Origin: Pseudogemmobacter faecipullorum
GTDB taxonomy: Bacteria > Pseudomonadota > Alphaproteobacteria > Rhodobacterales > Rhodobacteraceae
DNA: 64,000 nucleotides
NCBI RefSeq assembly: GCF_020539525.1
Contig: NZ_JACDXX010000020.1
Coordinates: forward strand, 1-64,000
Direction of reading: 5' to 3'
In this document: positions 48,289-55,609 of the stretch, piece by piece
Position numbering within the stretch: the stretch's first letter is position 1
How the letters are laid out: each line of letters starts with the position of its first letter
The notes under the pieces: generated by a model
What the model was told of the DNA's origin: nothing
The model's database searches: none
What the model saw: the letters and a program-made list of their open reading frames with translations, nothing else
Program-made: the position numbers and the translations under genes

Positions 48289-48364
48289 ACTATCGATTTT
48301 CAATAGTTTTTAGTCAAGCCTCTTCTATCGATATTCGAAATTACTAACTATCGAAATTCGACAT
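48289..48364. promoter_or_regulatory. Lysis-lysogeny switch: cro promoter and three operators
   Basis: Leftward promoter TTGACT (48317-48312), 17 bp, GATAGT (48294-48289). Three 17-bp operator-like sites share CTATCGA half-sites: O1 CTATCGATTTTCAATAG (48290-48306, over the cro -10), O2 CTATCGATATTCGAAAT (48325-48341) and O3 CTATCGAAATTCGACAT (48348-48364, just before the repressor gene). O1 is a near-perfect palindrome. O3 lies where it would allow autoregulation of the repressor. A rightward repressor promoter could not be identified with confidence. Confidence 0.8.
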
Positions 48365-48375
48365 ACCTTTTGCGG

Positions 48376-48981
48376 ATGGATATGGACTGGCTCAGGACAC
48401 AAATGGAGGCCCGCAACATGTCGCAACGCGACCTTGCGGCAACCATCGGCATAACAGAACAAATGTTTACGAACGTCATCGCCGGTAGGCGGCAGTTCAA
48501 GGCATCCGAGGTGGACGCAATACGCCGCACATTTGGCTACCGCCTGCCGGAAGACCCCTCCCCAATGATCGCGGTCGCTGGCCATGTCGGCGCTGGCGCT
48601 CATGTCGATCTGGTTGATGCCTATGAGAAGGGCGAAGGCCTGTATCGCGTAGCCTGCCCTCCTCAGCTTTCACCGCGCGGGATCGTGGCCGTTGAGGTCG
48701 AGGGCGACAGCATGGCGCCGATCTTCACGCCGGGCACAGTTCTGTTTTACAGCCGCGAAACCATTGGCGTTCCGGTCGAGGCTATCGGCCACATCTGCGT
48801 TTGCGAGGATGAAGCTGGGAAAGCCTGGGTAAAGGTGGTCAAGACGGGCAGCCAGGAAGGCACGTTCAGCCTGATTTCGATAAACCCTGAGGCCGAGAAC
48901 ATGCACGGCGTCCGGCTGAAATGGGCGGCGCGAGTTAAGCTCAGCTTGCCGCCGGAGATGGTTGAGCGGGTGGACGCATGA
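48376..48981 (+). CDS. CI-like repressor with S24 (LexA-type) peptidase domain
   Basis: 201 residues from the ATG at 48376. Residues ~1-55 hold the XRE-type HTH (MSQRDLAATIGITEQMFTNV). The C-terminal domain has the catalytic serine in GDSMAPIFTPG (Ser112) and a lysine near residues 153-156 (WVKVVKTG), with an Ala-Gly pair at 68-69 as likely self-cleavage site. This predicts RecA-dependent induction. There is no room for a long leader after O3, so translation may be leaderless or start with a very short leader. Confidence 0.9.
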   Translation: MDMDWLRTQMEARNMSQRDLAATIGITEQMFTNVIAGRRQFKASEVDAIRRTFGYRLPEDPSPMIAVAGHVGAGAHVDLVDAYEKGEGLYRVACPPQLSPRGIVAVEVEGDSMAPIFTPGTVLFYSRETIGVPVEAIGHICVCEDEAGKAWVKVVKTGSQEGTFSLISINPEAENMHGVRLKWAARVKLSLPPEMVERVDA

Positions 48982-49190
48982 CCAAGGGCGACAAAATCAC
49001 CGCCGAGGCCGCCCTAGACGCCGGAGCGCGCCTCATCGCCGATCTTGTCGGCGGCCTGGTGACGACGCCGGAGGGCCGCGAGGATGTGGTGCTGGATCTG
49101 ATCGCGCAGCTTTCGCGGTCACGCGATGGGCGCGAGGCCGAGACGGAGATAATGCGTCGGGCCGTGGAGAGGTTGAGGGGAGAGGGATGA
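48978..49190 (+). CDS. Small protein in the repressor operon, unknown
   Basis: 70 residues starting MTKGDKITAEAALDAGARLI, helical, Arg/Glu-rich C terminus. It overlaps the repressor stop (ATGA) and the next start (ATGA), so it is expressed in the lysogen together with the repressor. No family recognised. Confidence 0.7.
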   Translation: MTKGDKITAEAALDAGARLIADLVGGLVTTPEGREDVVLDLIAQLSRSRDGREAETEIMRRAVERLRGEG

Positions 49191-49690
49191 AGATTGGCTT
49201 CAGCCACGTCAGGGATGATTTAGCGATCAAAAAGCAGGTGGTTCGCGACACAGGATGGAAGGCTGACGATTTACCCCCACGCTATAGCGCCTTTCCGAAC
49301 ACGCGCCCGGCTTCCCCTCGATGGGAGTGGAGGTGTTTCATTTTATCCTGCGACGATGGCAGGAAGTTTAAGCTCCTGATCGAGGCATCACCAGCCTATG
49401 GAAGATGGAAAGCATGCCTCATCAAAGTCCCGGATTCCGGCCCGCCTGTAGCCATCATGCGATTTGAGGATCAGCCAGGTAAGAATGGAGGCGGTGTGCA
49501 CATCCACGCTCACTGTGATCAAATTTCTGACCTATGTGGTGCGGATTCCATAAAAATGCCCTATACTCTGCCAGACCATAGGCGGTATCGGCGGCGTAGA
49601 GCTGGATGGACCAAGGCCCTGTTCTGCAAGGCTGCTGGGGCATTCTTCAGAACCGACCCGATTGTTGACCAAGAGGAGATGGCGCTGTGA
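49187..49690 (+). CDS. Protein of the repressor operon, unknown (paired with DUF1828 gene)
   Basis: 167 residues from the ATG at 49187 (MKIGFSHVRDDLAIKKQVVR). Middle part CFILSCDDGRKFKLLIEASP and GRWKACLIKVPDSGPPVAIM is beta-rich, followed by a conspicuous GGGVHIHAHCD cluster of His and Cys that could bind metal or act catalytically. It is coupled on both sides (ATGA / GTGA) and less GC-rich than the structural genes. It may be a partner of the DUF1828 protein. Confidence 0.7.
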   Translation: MKIGFSHVRDDLAIKKQVVRDTGWKADDLPPRYSAFPNTRPASPRWEWRCFILSCDDGRKFKLLIEASPAYGRWKACLIKVPDSGPPVAIMRFEDQPGKNGGGVHIHAHCDQISDLCGADSIKMPYTLPDHRRYRRRRAGWTKALFCKAAGAFFRTDPIVDQEEMAL

Positions 49691-50487
49691 GCGCGATCAG
49701 TGGCGTGAGTGCTGCACTTAAGGGCGCGATGTGTGGCGCCCTGGAAGTTACCCCAGTGCCGATTGGCTATGCCATCAGCACCGGCTTTGTCATGCCTGAC
49801 GGTGATTTACTGTCCTTCTACCTGATAGATAACGAAGACGGCACGTTTTCCCTTGAGGATGATGGCATGACCTTGCCAACCGCAATCGCAAGCGGGCTTG
49901 ATCTCAAATCTCCCGTTCGGGAGGGCCTCCTGCGAGGAATGCTGACCGACGAGGGTGTTCGGTATGATGACGATCTGACAATCCGGTCGGAGCCAGTTCT
50001 TGAGAGCGAGATAGGGGCCGCTGCCCTTCACTTCATTTCAGCCCTAATCAGGACGCGCGATTTGACGCTCCTCAGCAGGGAAAACGTTGCCGCCACCTTC
50101 GCGGATGATGTTCGGCGCGAACTCAGCACAAAACTGCCCCCCGGGCTCACAATTTCGGATGATGGCAAGCCAACCGATTCTAGCGGCCCCGACATAGTGA
50201 TCCGCCAGGCGCAGACTGGCATCACGGTCGCGAGGGTTTTTGCGGCAGGTGGAGATCTGCGACTTATGGACGCCTTGGTAGACTACCAAGCCATGGGTGA
50301 CGGCGATTCACCCATCATTGCCGTGGTTGACCGCCGGAAGGGCCGAGTGACGGACAGGAGGCTCAACACCGCGACCAATCGAGGGCTTCCGATGGCCGTA
50401 CTCGATGGGGCGAGTGATGAGTGGGCTGGCCGCGTCCTCGGGCTGATCGGGAAATCAGACACAGCGATAACTGCCAGAGCACACTGA
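49687..50487 (+). CDS. DUF1828 (and possible DUF1829) domain protein in the repressor operon
   Basis: 266 residues from a GTG at 49687. Residues ~35-95 (LLSFYLIDNEDGTFSLEDDG followed by SGLDLKSPVREGLLRGML) match the DUF1828 pattern, and the C-terminal ~100 residues (around ITVARVFAAGGDLRLMDALV) are where DUF1829 usually follows. These domains are of unknown function and scattered in mobile DNA. It is the last gene of the lysogenic operon, just before a terminator, and thus is probably expressed in the dormant state. Confidence 0.75.
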   Translation: MSAISGVSAALKGAMCGALEVTPVPIGYAISTGFVMPDGDLLSFYLIDNEDGTFSLEDDGMTLPTAIASGLDLKSPVREGLLRGMLTDEGVRYDDDLTIRSEPVLESEIGAAALHFISALIRTRDLTLLSRENVAATFADDVRRELSTKLPPGLTISDDGKPTDSSGPDIVIRQAQTGITVARVFAAGGDLRLMDALVDYQAMGDGDSPIIAVVDRRKGRVTDRRLNTATNRGLPMAVLDGASDEWAGRVLGLIGKSDTAITARAH

Positions 50488-50506
50488 TCACTGAAACATA
50501 ATATAG

Positions 50507-50529
50507 AAGCCCGCTCCGGCGGGCTTTTT
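50507..50529 (+). terminator. Terminator of the repressor operon
   Basis: AAGCCCGC / GCGGGCTT stem of 8 bp with a 4-nt loop, followed by TTT G. It lies 20 bp after the DUF1828 gene and before the rightward early promoter. Confidence 0.85.
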
Positions 50530-50604
50530 GCTGTCCGCCAGCTGGGTGCTGGCGAGGCGCCGGCGGCACCCGGCTATCGACTACAGCAAGCTTCATCAGA
50601 AAAA

Positions 50605-50657
50605 CTATCTGAAATCGATATTTACTCCTTGACTAATCGCTATCGTTTTTCGATATT
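50605..50657 (+). promoter_or_regulatory. Rightward early promoter with two repressor-type operators
   Basis: TTGACT (50629-50634), 17 bp, GATATT (50652-50657). Site O4 CTATCGTTTTTCGATAT (50640-50656) covers spacer and -10; O5 CTATCTGAAATCGATAT (50605-50621) lies upstream of the -35. Both are 17 bp and carry the same half-sites as the switch region, and the promoter copies the TTGACT-17-GATA.T design of the cro promoter. Confidence 0.8.
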
Positions 50658-50711
50658 CATCTCAACGGCAGCGACATAAGGGCCTGCCGGATCCACGAGA
50701 TGGAGTGTAAA

Positions 50712-50882
50712 ATGCCCGTAGTGATTGTTACCCCGGCCGGTCTGGCCGCTTTCGCCTCTCAGCCGCCCTCGGTCGGCCTGAATGTTGAGGAATTGCAGGA
50801 CTGGCTCGCCTCTCTTAGGGTGAGCCTGCCTCTGCCCCCTGCGCCGGTTTGTGCCGCTCGTATCTCGCAGAAACATGGCTGA
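50712..50882 (+). CDS. Small early phage protein
   Basis: 56 residues from the ATG at 50712 with GGAG 6 nt upstream: MPVVIVTPAGLAAFASQPPS. First gene of the rightward early operon, ~50 nt after the promoter. No motif recognised. It overlaps the next gene by 8 bp. Confidence 0.6.
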   Translation: MPVVIVTPAGLAAFASQPPSVGLNVEELQDWLASLRVSLPLPPAPVCAARISQKHG

Positions 50883-51093
50883 TGGGTCTCTCTTTCCCAT
50901 CGCCGACCTGAACGCTCCTGTCCCTGGGGCGCCGGGAGTGACCACCCGAGACCTCCTCGGACGCCGTGCCGATCTGGCGCTGGGTGACGCGGAGAAAGAC
51001 GCCTGGTGCGCAAAGTGGGGCCGCTGGCACAACGGCCGCCTCATCTTCCCCCAGATGATCGACGGAAAGACCGTCTACGACCTGACCGATTAA
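50875..51093 (+). CDS. Small early phage protein
   Basis: 72 residues from the ATG at 50875 (MADGSLFPIADLNAPVPG). It has KDAWCAKWGRWHNGRLIFPQ in the second half. No strong RBS, so it is likely coupled to the preceding gene. Unknown function. Confidence 0.6.
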   Translation: MADGSLFPIADLNAPVPGAPGVTTRDLLGRRADLALGDAEKDAWCAKWGRWHNGRLIFPQMIDGKTVYDLTD

Positions 51094-51126
51094 CCGCAGC
51101 GGGGCCGCCTGTCCCCTGCCTCACTG

Positions 51127-51175
51127 GCCCCGGTTCGCCGATGGCTCCCGCATTTGCGGGCCGGGGTCGCTTTTT
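51127..51175 (+). terminator. Attenuator-like terminator inside the early operon
   Basis: Outer stem GCCCCGG/CCGGGGT and inner stem CCCGC/GCGGG, followed by CGCTTTTT. It lies between the second and third early genes, so full expression of the downstream genes would need read-through. Confidence 0.7.
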
Positions 51176-51196
51176 CTGAATTCTGGAGAACCCGCC

Positions 51197-51421
51197 ATGT
51201 GCGACGAATGCTCCTACTGCTGCCGCCCGGCCTTTGAGGCTGGAGAGCTGCGGCTGCGCCCGACAAATGACCTGATCTGCAGCGACTGCCATTCGCAGAT
51301 GCTTGGCGCGAATGACACTGACTGGCCGAGCCTGCTGACCGCCGACGACCTCGCCGCGATGAACGAGGCTGCGCAGGACGACAAGGCCCACGCCATTCGT
51401 GACCGGAGGGCCGGGCTGTGA
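51197..51421 (+). CDS. Small zinc-binding protein
   Basis: 74 residues: MCDECSYCCRPAFEAGELRL and CSDCHSQM place six cysteines and a histidine in a treble-clef-like arrangement. GGAG lies 8 nt upstream of the ATG. It is the first of several Cys-rich micro-proteins in this operon. Confidence 0.7.
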   Translation: MCDECSYCCRPAFEAGELRLRPTNDLICSDCHSQMLGANDTDWPSLLTADDLAAMNEAAQDDKAHAIRDRRAGL

Positions 51422-51612
51422 GCGTGATCGATCCCCGCGAATTCTCCCGCGCTGCAGGACGCCACCCTGTCCGCAAGGCCGCCATCGGCCCGCTGCACGT
51501 GGCGATCATCACCTGCTGCGCCGCAACGCTCACCGGCCTGATCTGCCTCGATCCGATGAATATCGTGGTGGAGGCCCTGCACCCGGAATTCAGCGATGAG
51601 GCCTGGCCGTGA
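51418..51612 (+). CDS. Small membrane protein, unknown
   Basis: 64 residues from a GTG at 51418 overlapping the preceding stop (GTGA). One hydrophobic segment (HVAIITCCAATLTGLICL). Coupled to the next gene by GTGA. Confidence 0.6.
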   Translation: MSVIDPREFSRAAGRHPVRKAAIGPLHVAIITCCAATLTGLICLDPMNIVVEALHPEFSDEAWP

Positions 51613-51725
51613 TCGCCCGCCCTCCCCTGACCGACACCCAGATCCGGGCCGCCTTCTGGCTCTCGTACCTGCTCGGCGGCGACCTCGCGCTCATGATCTC
51701 CGTCGCCTGGCGGGCGATAGCATGA
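51609..51725 (+). CDS. 38-residue membrane micro-protein
   Basis: GTG start at 51609 inside the previous stop; encodes MIARPPLTDTQIRAAFWLSY and a single hydrophobic helix (LLGGDLALMISVAW). The stop overlaps the next start as ATGA. Strict coupling is the main support. Confidence 0.55.
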   Translation: MIARPPLTDTQIRAAFWLSYLLGGDLALMISVAWRAIA

Positions 51726-52099
51726 TCCGCCGCCCCTCGACCTCCGCGCAGCTTTACGCTTGGCACCGTTCGGCGCTGATCAACCCTGATCTTCCCCGTC
51801 AAGACGGCCTGCCTGAATGCGGCTGGTATAAAACCCGCCTCATCCGCGGCGGGCCGTGGGTGCCGGTCGAAATCAGCATTCAGCGTGAGATTGATCCGGA
51901 AACCGGCGAACTGACCGGCCCGGAGCGCATGGCTTGCGAGGTTGATGGCGTCCGCCGGGAGCCGGCCTCGATCTGGTCGCACCTCACCCCCATCACCCGC
52001 GCTGAGTTTTTGGCGCTGACAGAGCGCCGCGAGGCGATCCCCGCAATGGCGGCCACGATGGCCCGCCTCGATCTGACCGAAAGGGCAATCAGACCATGA
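51722..52099 (+). CDS. Early phage protein, unknown
   Basis: 125 residues from the ATG at 51722 (MIRRPSTSAQLYAWHRSALI). The segment GWYKTRLIRGGPWVPVEISI and ETGELTGPERMACEVDG occurs in phage proteins of unknown role. ATGA overlap with the next gene. Confidence 0.65.
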   Translation: MIRRPSTSAQLYAWHRSALINPDLPRQDGLPECGWYKTRLIRGGPWVPVEISIQREIDPETGELTGPERMACEVDGVRREPASIWSHLTPITRAEFLALTERREAIPAMAATMARLDLTERAIRP

Positions 52100-52377
52100 G
52101 ACTGCAATCGCTCAATATCAGCCTGAAGCACCCCTATTCCCAGCCCAGTGAGAGCAACCCCTACGAGGCGAAACTGAGCGTCAGCTACAACGATAACACG
52201 ATGCAGGTGGCGCTCTCTTCTGAGACCTGCTTCCGCATCCTCCAGTTGGCCGGCCCGGAAATCGTGGCCGCCGCTCAGGTGCAGGTCGATGACTTCGTAC
52301 GCACCGCCATCGCTGTTTCCACCACCCCCGCAATCGAAGGCGTCGCGCAGCGCCCCGACTATCCGATTGGTTTCTGA
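52096..52377 (+). CDS. Early phage protein, unknown
   Basis: 93 residues beginning MRLQSLNISLKHPYSQPSES; beta-rich first half (YEAKLSVSYNDNTMQVALSS) and helical second half. Coupled upstream by ATGA. Unknown. Confidence 0.65.
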   Translation: MRLQSLNISLKHPYSQPSESNPYEAKLSVSYNDNTMQVALSSETCFRILQLAGPEIVAAAQVQVDDFVRTAIAVSTTPAIEGVAQRPDYPIGF

Positions 52378-52389
52378 GGAGCGCTTAGC

Positions 52390-53133
52390 ATGAACGATAT
52401 GAGCCCTATCGCTGGCCTTGGCCACAATCACCCGCCCGGGCCGAGCCTGCCTGAGGATCTGCAGGCGAAGCTGCGGGACTTCCTCGACGCCGGCGGCGCC
52501 TGGCTCGATCTGAAAGAGATCGAAACGACCGAGCAAAGCCAGAAGGCCGCCGATTTCGTGACCGGCGCGCGCACTGTCTTCAAGGCCATCGAGGCTGAAC
52601 GCGTTGCCCAGAAGAAGCCGCACGACGACGCAGGCAAGGCGGTGCAAGCCTTCTTTACGCCCTTCCTCGACAAGATCGATCGCACCGCCGACGCAGTGAA
52701 GAAGCTGCAGGCCGCGTTCCTAAAGAAGCAGGAGGCCCGCGCCGAGGCTGAGCGCCGCGAGCGAGAGCGCAAAGCGCGCGAGGAGGCTGAGGCTGCAGAG
52801 CGCGCCCGCGCCGAAGCCGAGGTTCGCAACGATATCTCCGGCATGATCGATGCCGAAGAGGCAGCAAAGGCGGCCGCGAAGGAAGCAAAGGCGGCCGCCG
52901 CGCCGGTTCAGGTTTCGGCGCAATCCGCCACCGGCGCAGGCCGCACGATGAGCCTGCGGAAGACGTACAGCTGCACTGTTGTTCAGCGCGGACCCGCCCT
53001 CGCCCATTTCCGCGACCACCCGGAAGTGATCGCCCTGATCGAACGCCTCGCGACCGCCGAGGTGCGCGCCCAGAAGGGAGAGAAGGTCGCTCCCAACGGA
53101 TTTAGACTGAATGTAACGGAGACCGCAGCATGA
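52390..53133 (+). CDS. Coiled-coil protein upstream of recT
   Basis: 247 residues. Residues ~60-160 are a long charged coiled coil (KKQEARAEAERRERERKARE), the last ~60 (RKTYSCTVVQRGPALAHFRD) a compact domain. This gene type regularly precedes recT in alphaproteobacterial prophages and may help single-strand annealing. It overlaps recT by ATGA. It is not an exonuclease by motif. Confidence 0.65.
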   Translation: MNDMSPIAGLGHNHPPGPSLPEDLQAKLRDFLDAGGAWLDLKEIETTEQSQKAADFVTGARTVFKAIEAERVAQKKPHDDAGKAVQAFFTPFLDKIDRTADAVKKLQAAFLKKQEARAEAERRERERKAREEAEAAERARAEAEVRNDISGMIDAEEAAKAAAKEAKAAAAPVQVSAQSATGAGRTMSLRKTYSCTVVQRGPALAHFRDHPEVIALIERLATAEVRAQKGEKVAPNGFRLNVTETAA

Positions 53134-54302
53134 GCGCGCCCGCCCTCAAACTTCAGGCCACACCTCTGCGGCAGGTGGATAGCGTCAAGGGCCTGCTGAT
53201 GAACCAGCAGGCGCGCGACCAGCTCGCCGCTGTAGCTGCGCGCCACATGAACCCCGAGCGCATGATGCGCGTGGTCGCAAATGCGATCCGCACCACACCG
53301 AAGCTCGGCCAGTGCGAGCCGATGAGCTTCCTTGGCGCGCTGATGCAATGCGCCAGCCTCGGGCTGGAGCCGAATACCATCCTCGGCCACGCCTACATGA
53401 TCCCTTTCGAGAACCGGAAGAAGGGCGTCACCGAGGTTCAGGTCGTCGTCGGCTATAAGGGTCTGATCGATCTGGCGCGCCGCTCCGGTCACATCAGCAG
53501 CCTCTCGGCGAATATCCACTATTCCGACGATGAACTCTGGGAATACGAGGAGGGCACCGAAGCGCGCCTGCGCCACCGGCCGGGCATGCTTAAGGGTGAG
53601 AAGCTGCACGCCTATGCCATCGCGAAATTTACCGATGGCGGGCACGCTTATGTGGTCCTGCCATGGGCGCATATTATCTCCATCCGTGACGCCTCGCAGG
53701 GCTGGCAGACCGCCAAGCGCTTCGGAAAGACCGCCGACAGTCCCTGGGGCAAGCACGAGGATGAAATGGCGAAGAAGACCGCTATTCGCGCGCTGGCAAA
53801 GTACCTGCCCCTGTCGGTCGAGTTCATGGACGCAATGCAGGTCGATGATGCGCGCGCCGATTACCGGGCCTTCGCCATGGACCCGACGCAGGGCGTAACA
53901 GTCGAAGAGGACGGCGAGACCATCGAGGGTGAGGCAGAGCCCGAAGCGGTACAGCAGCAGCTCTCAGATGAGCGCGCGACCCAGAGACCTGTCGAGCAGG
54001 CCCGCGCGAAGGCCCCGGCACAGCAGCGCAAGCGCACTGACGAAACGCCTTATACCGAGATGGCGGACAGGCCTGCTGCGGAGCGCGCTGCTGACCCCGA
54101 GCCCGTGGCGGATGATGCCTCTCCGTTCCAGAGCATTGTCGATCGCATCGCTGGCGACCTGCTCGACGGCGCGAAGCCGGAGGAGCTGCTGGCCGGATTT
54201 GCCCCGGAGATTGCAGCGATGAAGGCACAAGCCCCGGGCATTTACGAGAACCTGAAAAACGAGATCGCGGGCTATGCGCCTGATCTGATCGGCACCTTCT
54301 GA
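53130..54302 (+). CDS. recT: RecT-family single-strand annealing protein
   Basis: 390 residues. The RecT core covers ~1-260: LLMNQQARDQLAAVAARHMN, then CEPMSFLGALMQCASLGLEP and VVVGYKGLIDLARRSG, and finally KKTAIRALAKYLPLS. The extra C-terminal ~130 residues are Glu/Gln/Ala-rich and end in a helical cap. It anneals complementary ssDNA during phage recombination. No exonuclease partner (YqaJ, RecE, lambda Exo) is encoded next to it. Confidence 0.93.
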   Translation: MSAPALKLQATPLRQVDSVKGLLMNQQARDQLAAVAARHMNPERMMRVVANAIRTTPKLGQCEPMSFLGALMQCASLGLEPNTILGHAYMIPFENRKKGVTEVQVVVGYKGLIDLARRSGHISSLSANIHYSDDELWEYEEGTEARLRHRPGMLKGEKLHAYAIAKFTDGGHAYVVLPWAHIISIRDASQGWQTAKRFGKTADSPWGKHEDEMAKKTAIRALAKYLPLSVEFMDAMQVDDARADYRAFAMDPTQGVTVEEDGETIEGEAEPEAVQQQLSDERATQRPVEQARAKAPAQQRKRTDETPYTEMADRPAAERAADPEPVADDASPFQSIVDRIAGDLLDGAKPEELLAGFAPEIAAMKAQAPGIYENLKNEIAGYAPDLIGTF

Positions 54303-54358
54303 GACCCCGCGCCGGGCGGCTCCCGGCACCCTTCCCCAACTGAAACCACGAGGAAACC

Positions 54359-54625
54359 ATGAGCAAGCTCACCAAAGCCGATATCGTCAAAGCCATCATC
54401 GATGACGTCGGCATCAACAAAGCGCAGACGAATGCCGTCCTCGACCGGCTGGCCTCACTGGCGAAAAGCGAGACCGATGCGGGCCGCCCGTTCACCCTGC
54501 CGGGCGTCGTGAAGCTGACCCAGAAGCACCGCGCCGCGCGTACAGCGCGCAACCCCAAAACCGGGGAGGCAGTCCAGGTCCCGGCAAAAACCGTTGTCAC
54601 GGCCAAGGCGCTGATCGCCGCCTGA
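54359..54625 (+). CDS. HU-family nucleoid protein encoded in the prophage
   Basis: 88 residues starting MSKLTKADIVKAIIDDVGIN. Length and order are HU-like, with the arm region FTLPGVVKLTQKHRAARTAR and the RNPKTGE motif intact. A phage HU may assist site-specific recombination or replication. It sits downstream of recT with its own GAGGAAACC RBS. Confidence 0.9.
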   Translation: MSKLTKADIVKAIIDDVGINKAQTNAVLDRLASLAKSETDAGRPFTLPGVVKLTQKHRAARTARNPKTGEAVQVPAKTVVTAKALIAA

Positions 54626-54690
54626 TCCGGGGCGTTCTGGTGACCGCCCCCACGCGGGGCGGCATCCAGAGAGCCAGATGGAGAGAGACG

Positions 54691-54933
54691 ATGAAAGAGC
54701 TTCTGGTCAAGATTGACCTTTCCGCCAAATCCGACAGCGAAGTCAGCGGCGCATTCAAGCTTGATCATATTCATGCCGAGGGTGTCACGACAATGCAGCT
54801 GATCCAGTATCTCGTGCGTGAGCTTAGTCCGATAGCCAGCAACATGGGCGGCTTCCTCAACGAGGGATGCGGATTTGGTGTGATCATGAGTGGCAACGAG
54901 GTGACCGTGATCGGCATCAAGGAAGCCGCATGA
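54691..54933 (+). CDS. Early phage protein, unknown
   Basis: 80 residues from the ATG at 54691, preceded by GGAGAGAGACG. Sequence MKELLVKIDLSAKSDSEVSG and a C-terminal ATG-coupled end. No motif recognised. Confidence 0.6.
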   Translation: MKELLVKIDLSAKSDSEVSGAFKLDHIHAEGVTTMQLIQYLVRELSPIASNMGGFLNEGCGFGVIMSGNEVTVIGIKEAA

Positions 54934-55115
54934 CCCTCCACTGCCTCAAAACCGGCCACCACTGGCCCTGCGCCAGCATCGCAGACGGTGACGCCCGCGC
55001 AATGGATCTGGGCCTCAAGGATTACGAGATCACGCCCGCCGGAACAGCGCCCGTGACAATGCGGGAAACCACCACAGAGAGCCGGGAGCGGCTGAGATAT
55101 GGGAGAGACGGATGA
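54930..55115 (+). CDS. Small early phage protein
   Basis: 61 residues, MTLHCLKTGHHWPCASIADG, with Cys5, His10, His11 and Cys14 that could bind a metal. Coupled on both sides by ATGA. Unknown. Confidence 0.55.
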   Translation: MTLHCLKTGHHWPCASIADGDARAMDLGLKDYEITPAGTAPVTMRETTTESRERLRYGRDG

Positions 55116-55321
55116 AACTCACTGCAAAAGTAGGTGCCTATTCCAGTGTCGTCGGCAGCGCTGTCCATATCCATGAGGATGGGACCCGCTTTGCCGGTCA
55201 AGTCGCCTTCATGTGCCAGACCGACGCGCTGCGCGAGAAGGATCTGCAGATCGCGATGAGCGAGGCAATAGCCTCCGCACTGAACGACCTCTTCGCCGCC
55301 CGCACGGAGGCCACCCCATGA
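55112..55321 (+). CDS. Small early phage protein
   Basis: 69 residues beginning MKLTAKVGAYSSVVGSAVHI. The stop overlaps the start of a 31-residue gene. No motif recognised. Confidence 0.6.
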   Translation: MKLTAKVGAYSSVVGSAVHIHEDGTRFAGQVAFMCQTDALREKDLQIAMSEAIASALNDLFAARTEATP

Positions 55322-55413
55322 TCCCGCTCACCACGGCAGACTGCCTCGCCCCCGCCGCCGCGTATTTCGTCGGCATCCTGACCATGGCCTATGCGCAAGG
55401 GAGGGGGGAGTGA
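55318..55413 (+). CDS. 31-residue hydrophobic micro-protein
   Basis: Encodes MIPLTTADCLAPAAAYFVGI with one short membrane-like helix. Start and stop are both nested in neighbours (ATGA, TGATG), which is the main support. Confidence 0.5.
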   Translation: MIPLTTADCLAPAAAYFVGILTMAYAQGRGE

Positions 55414-55601
55414 TGATGGATCGACCACGCATGGTGATGAAGATTATCCGCAACTGCCGGGAATGCCCGCACGGCAGCTATTACAGCGGCGGCGCTTACG
55501 AGTGTGCCGCCATGGATTTCAAGAGGTTCCCGGATCGCGAGGCGGGCGATACGGTGCAGCCTTGGTGCCCGCTCGACCTCGCGCCCGCCAGCATCACATA
55601 G
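55413..55601 (+). CDS. Cys-rich small protein
   Basis: 62 residues from the ATG at 55413 (GGGAGGGGGGAG upstream). CRECPHGSYYSGGAYECAAM and PWCPLD give at least four zinc-type cysteines. Unknown role. Confidence 0.65.
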   Translation: MMDRPRMVMKIIRNCRECPHGSYYSGGAYECAAMDFKRFPDREAGDTVQPWCPLDLAPASIT

Positions 55602-55609
55602 GAGGCAGC

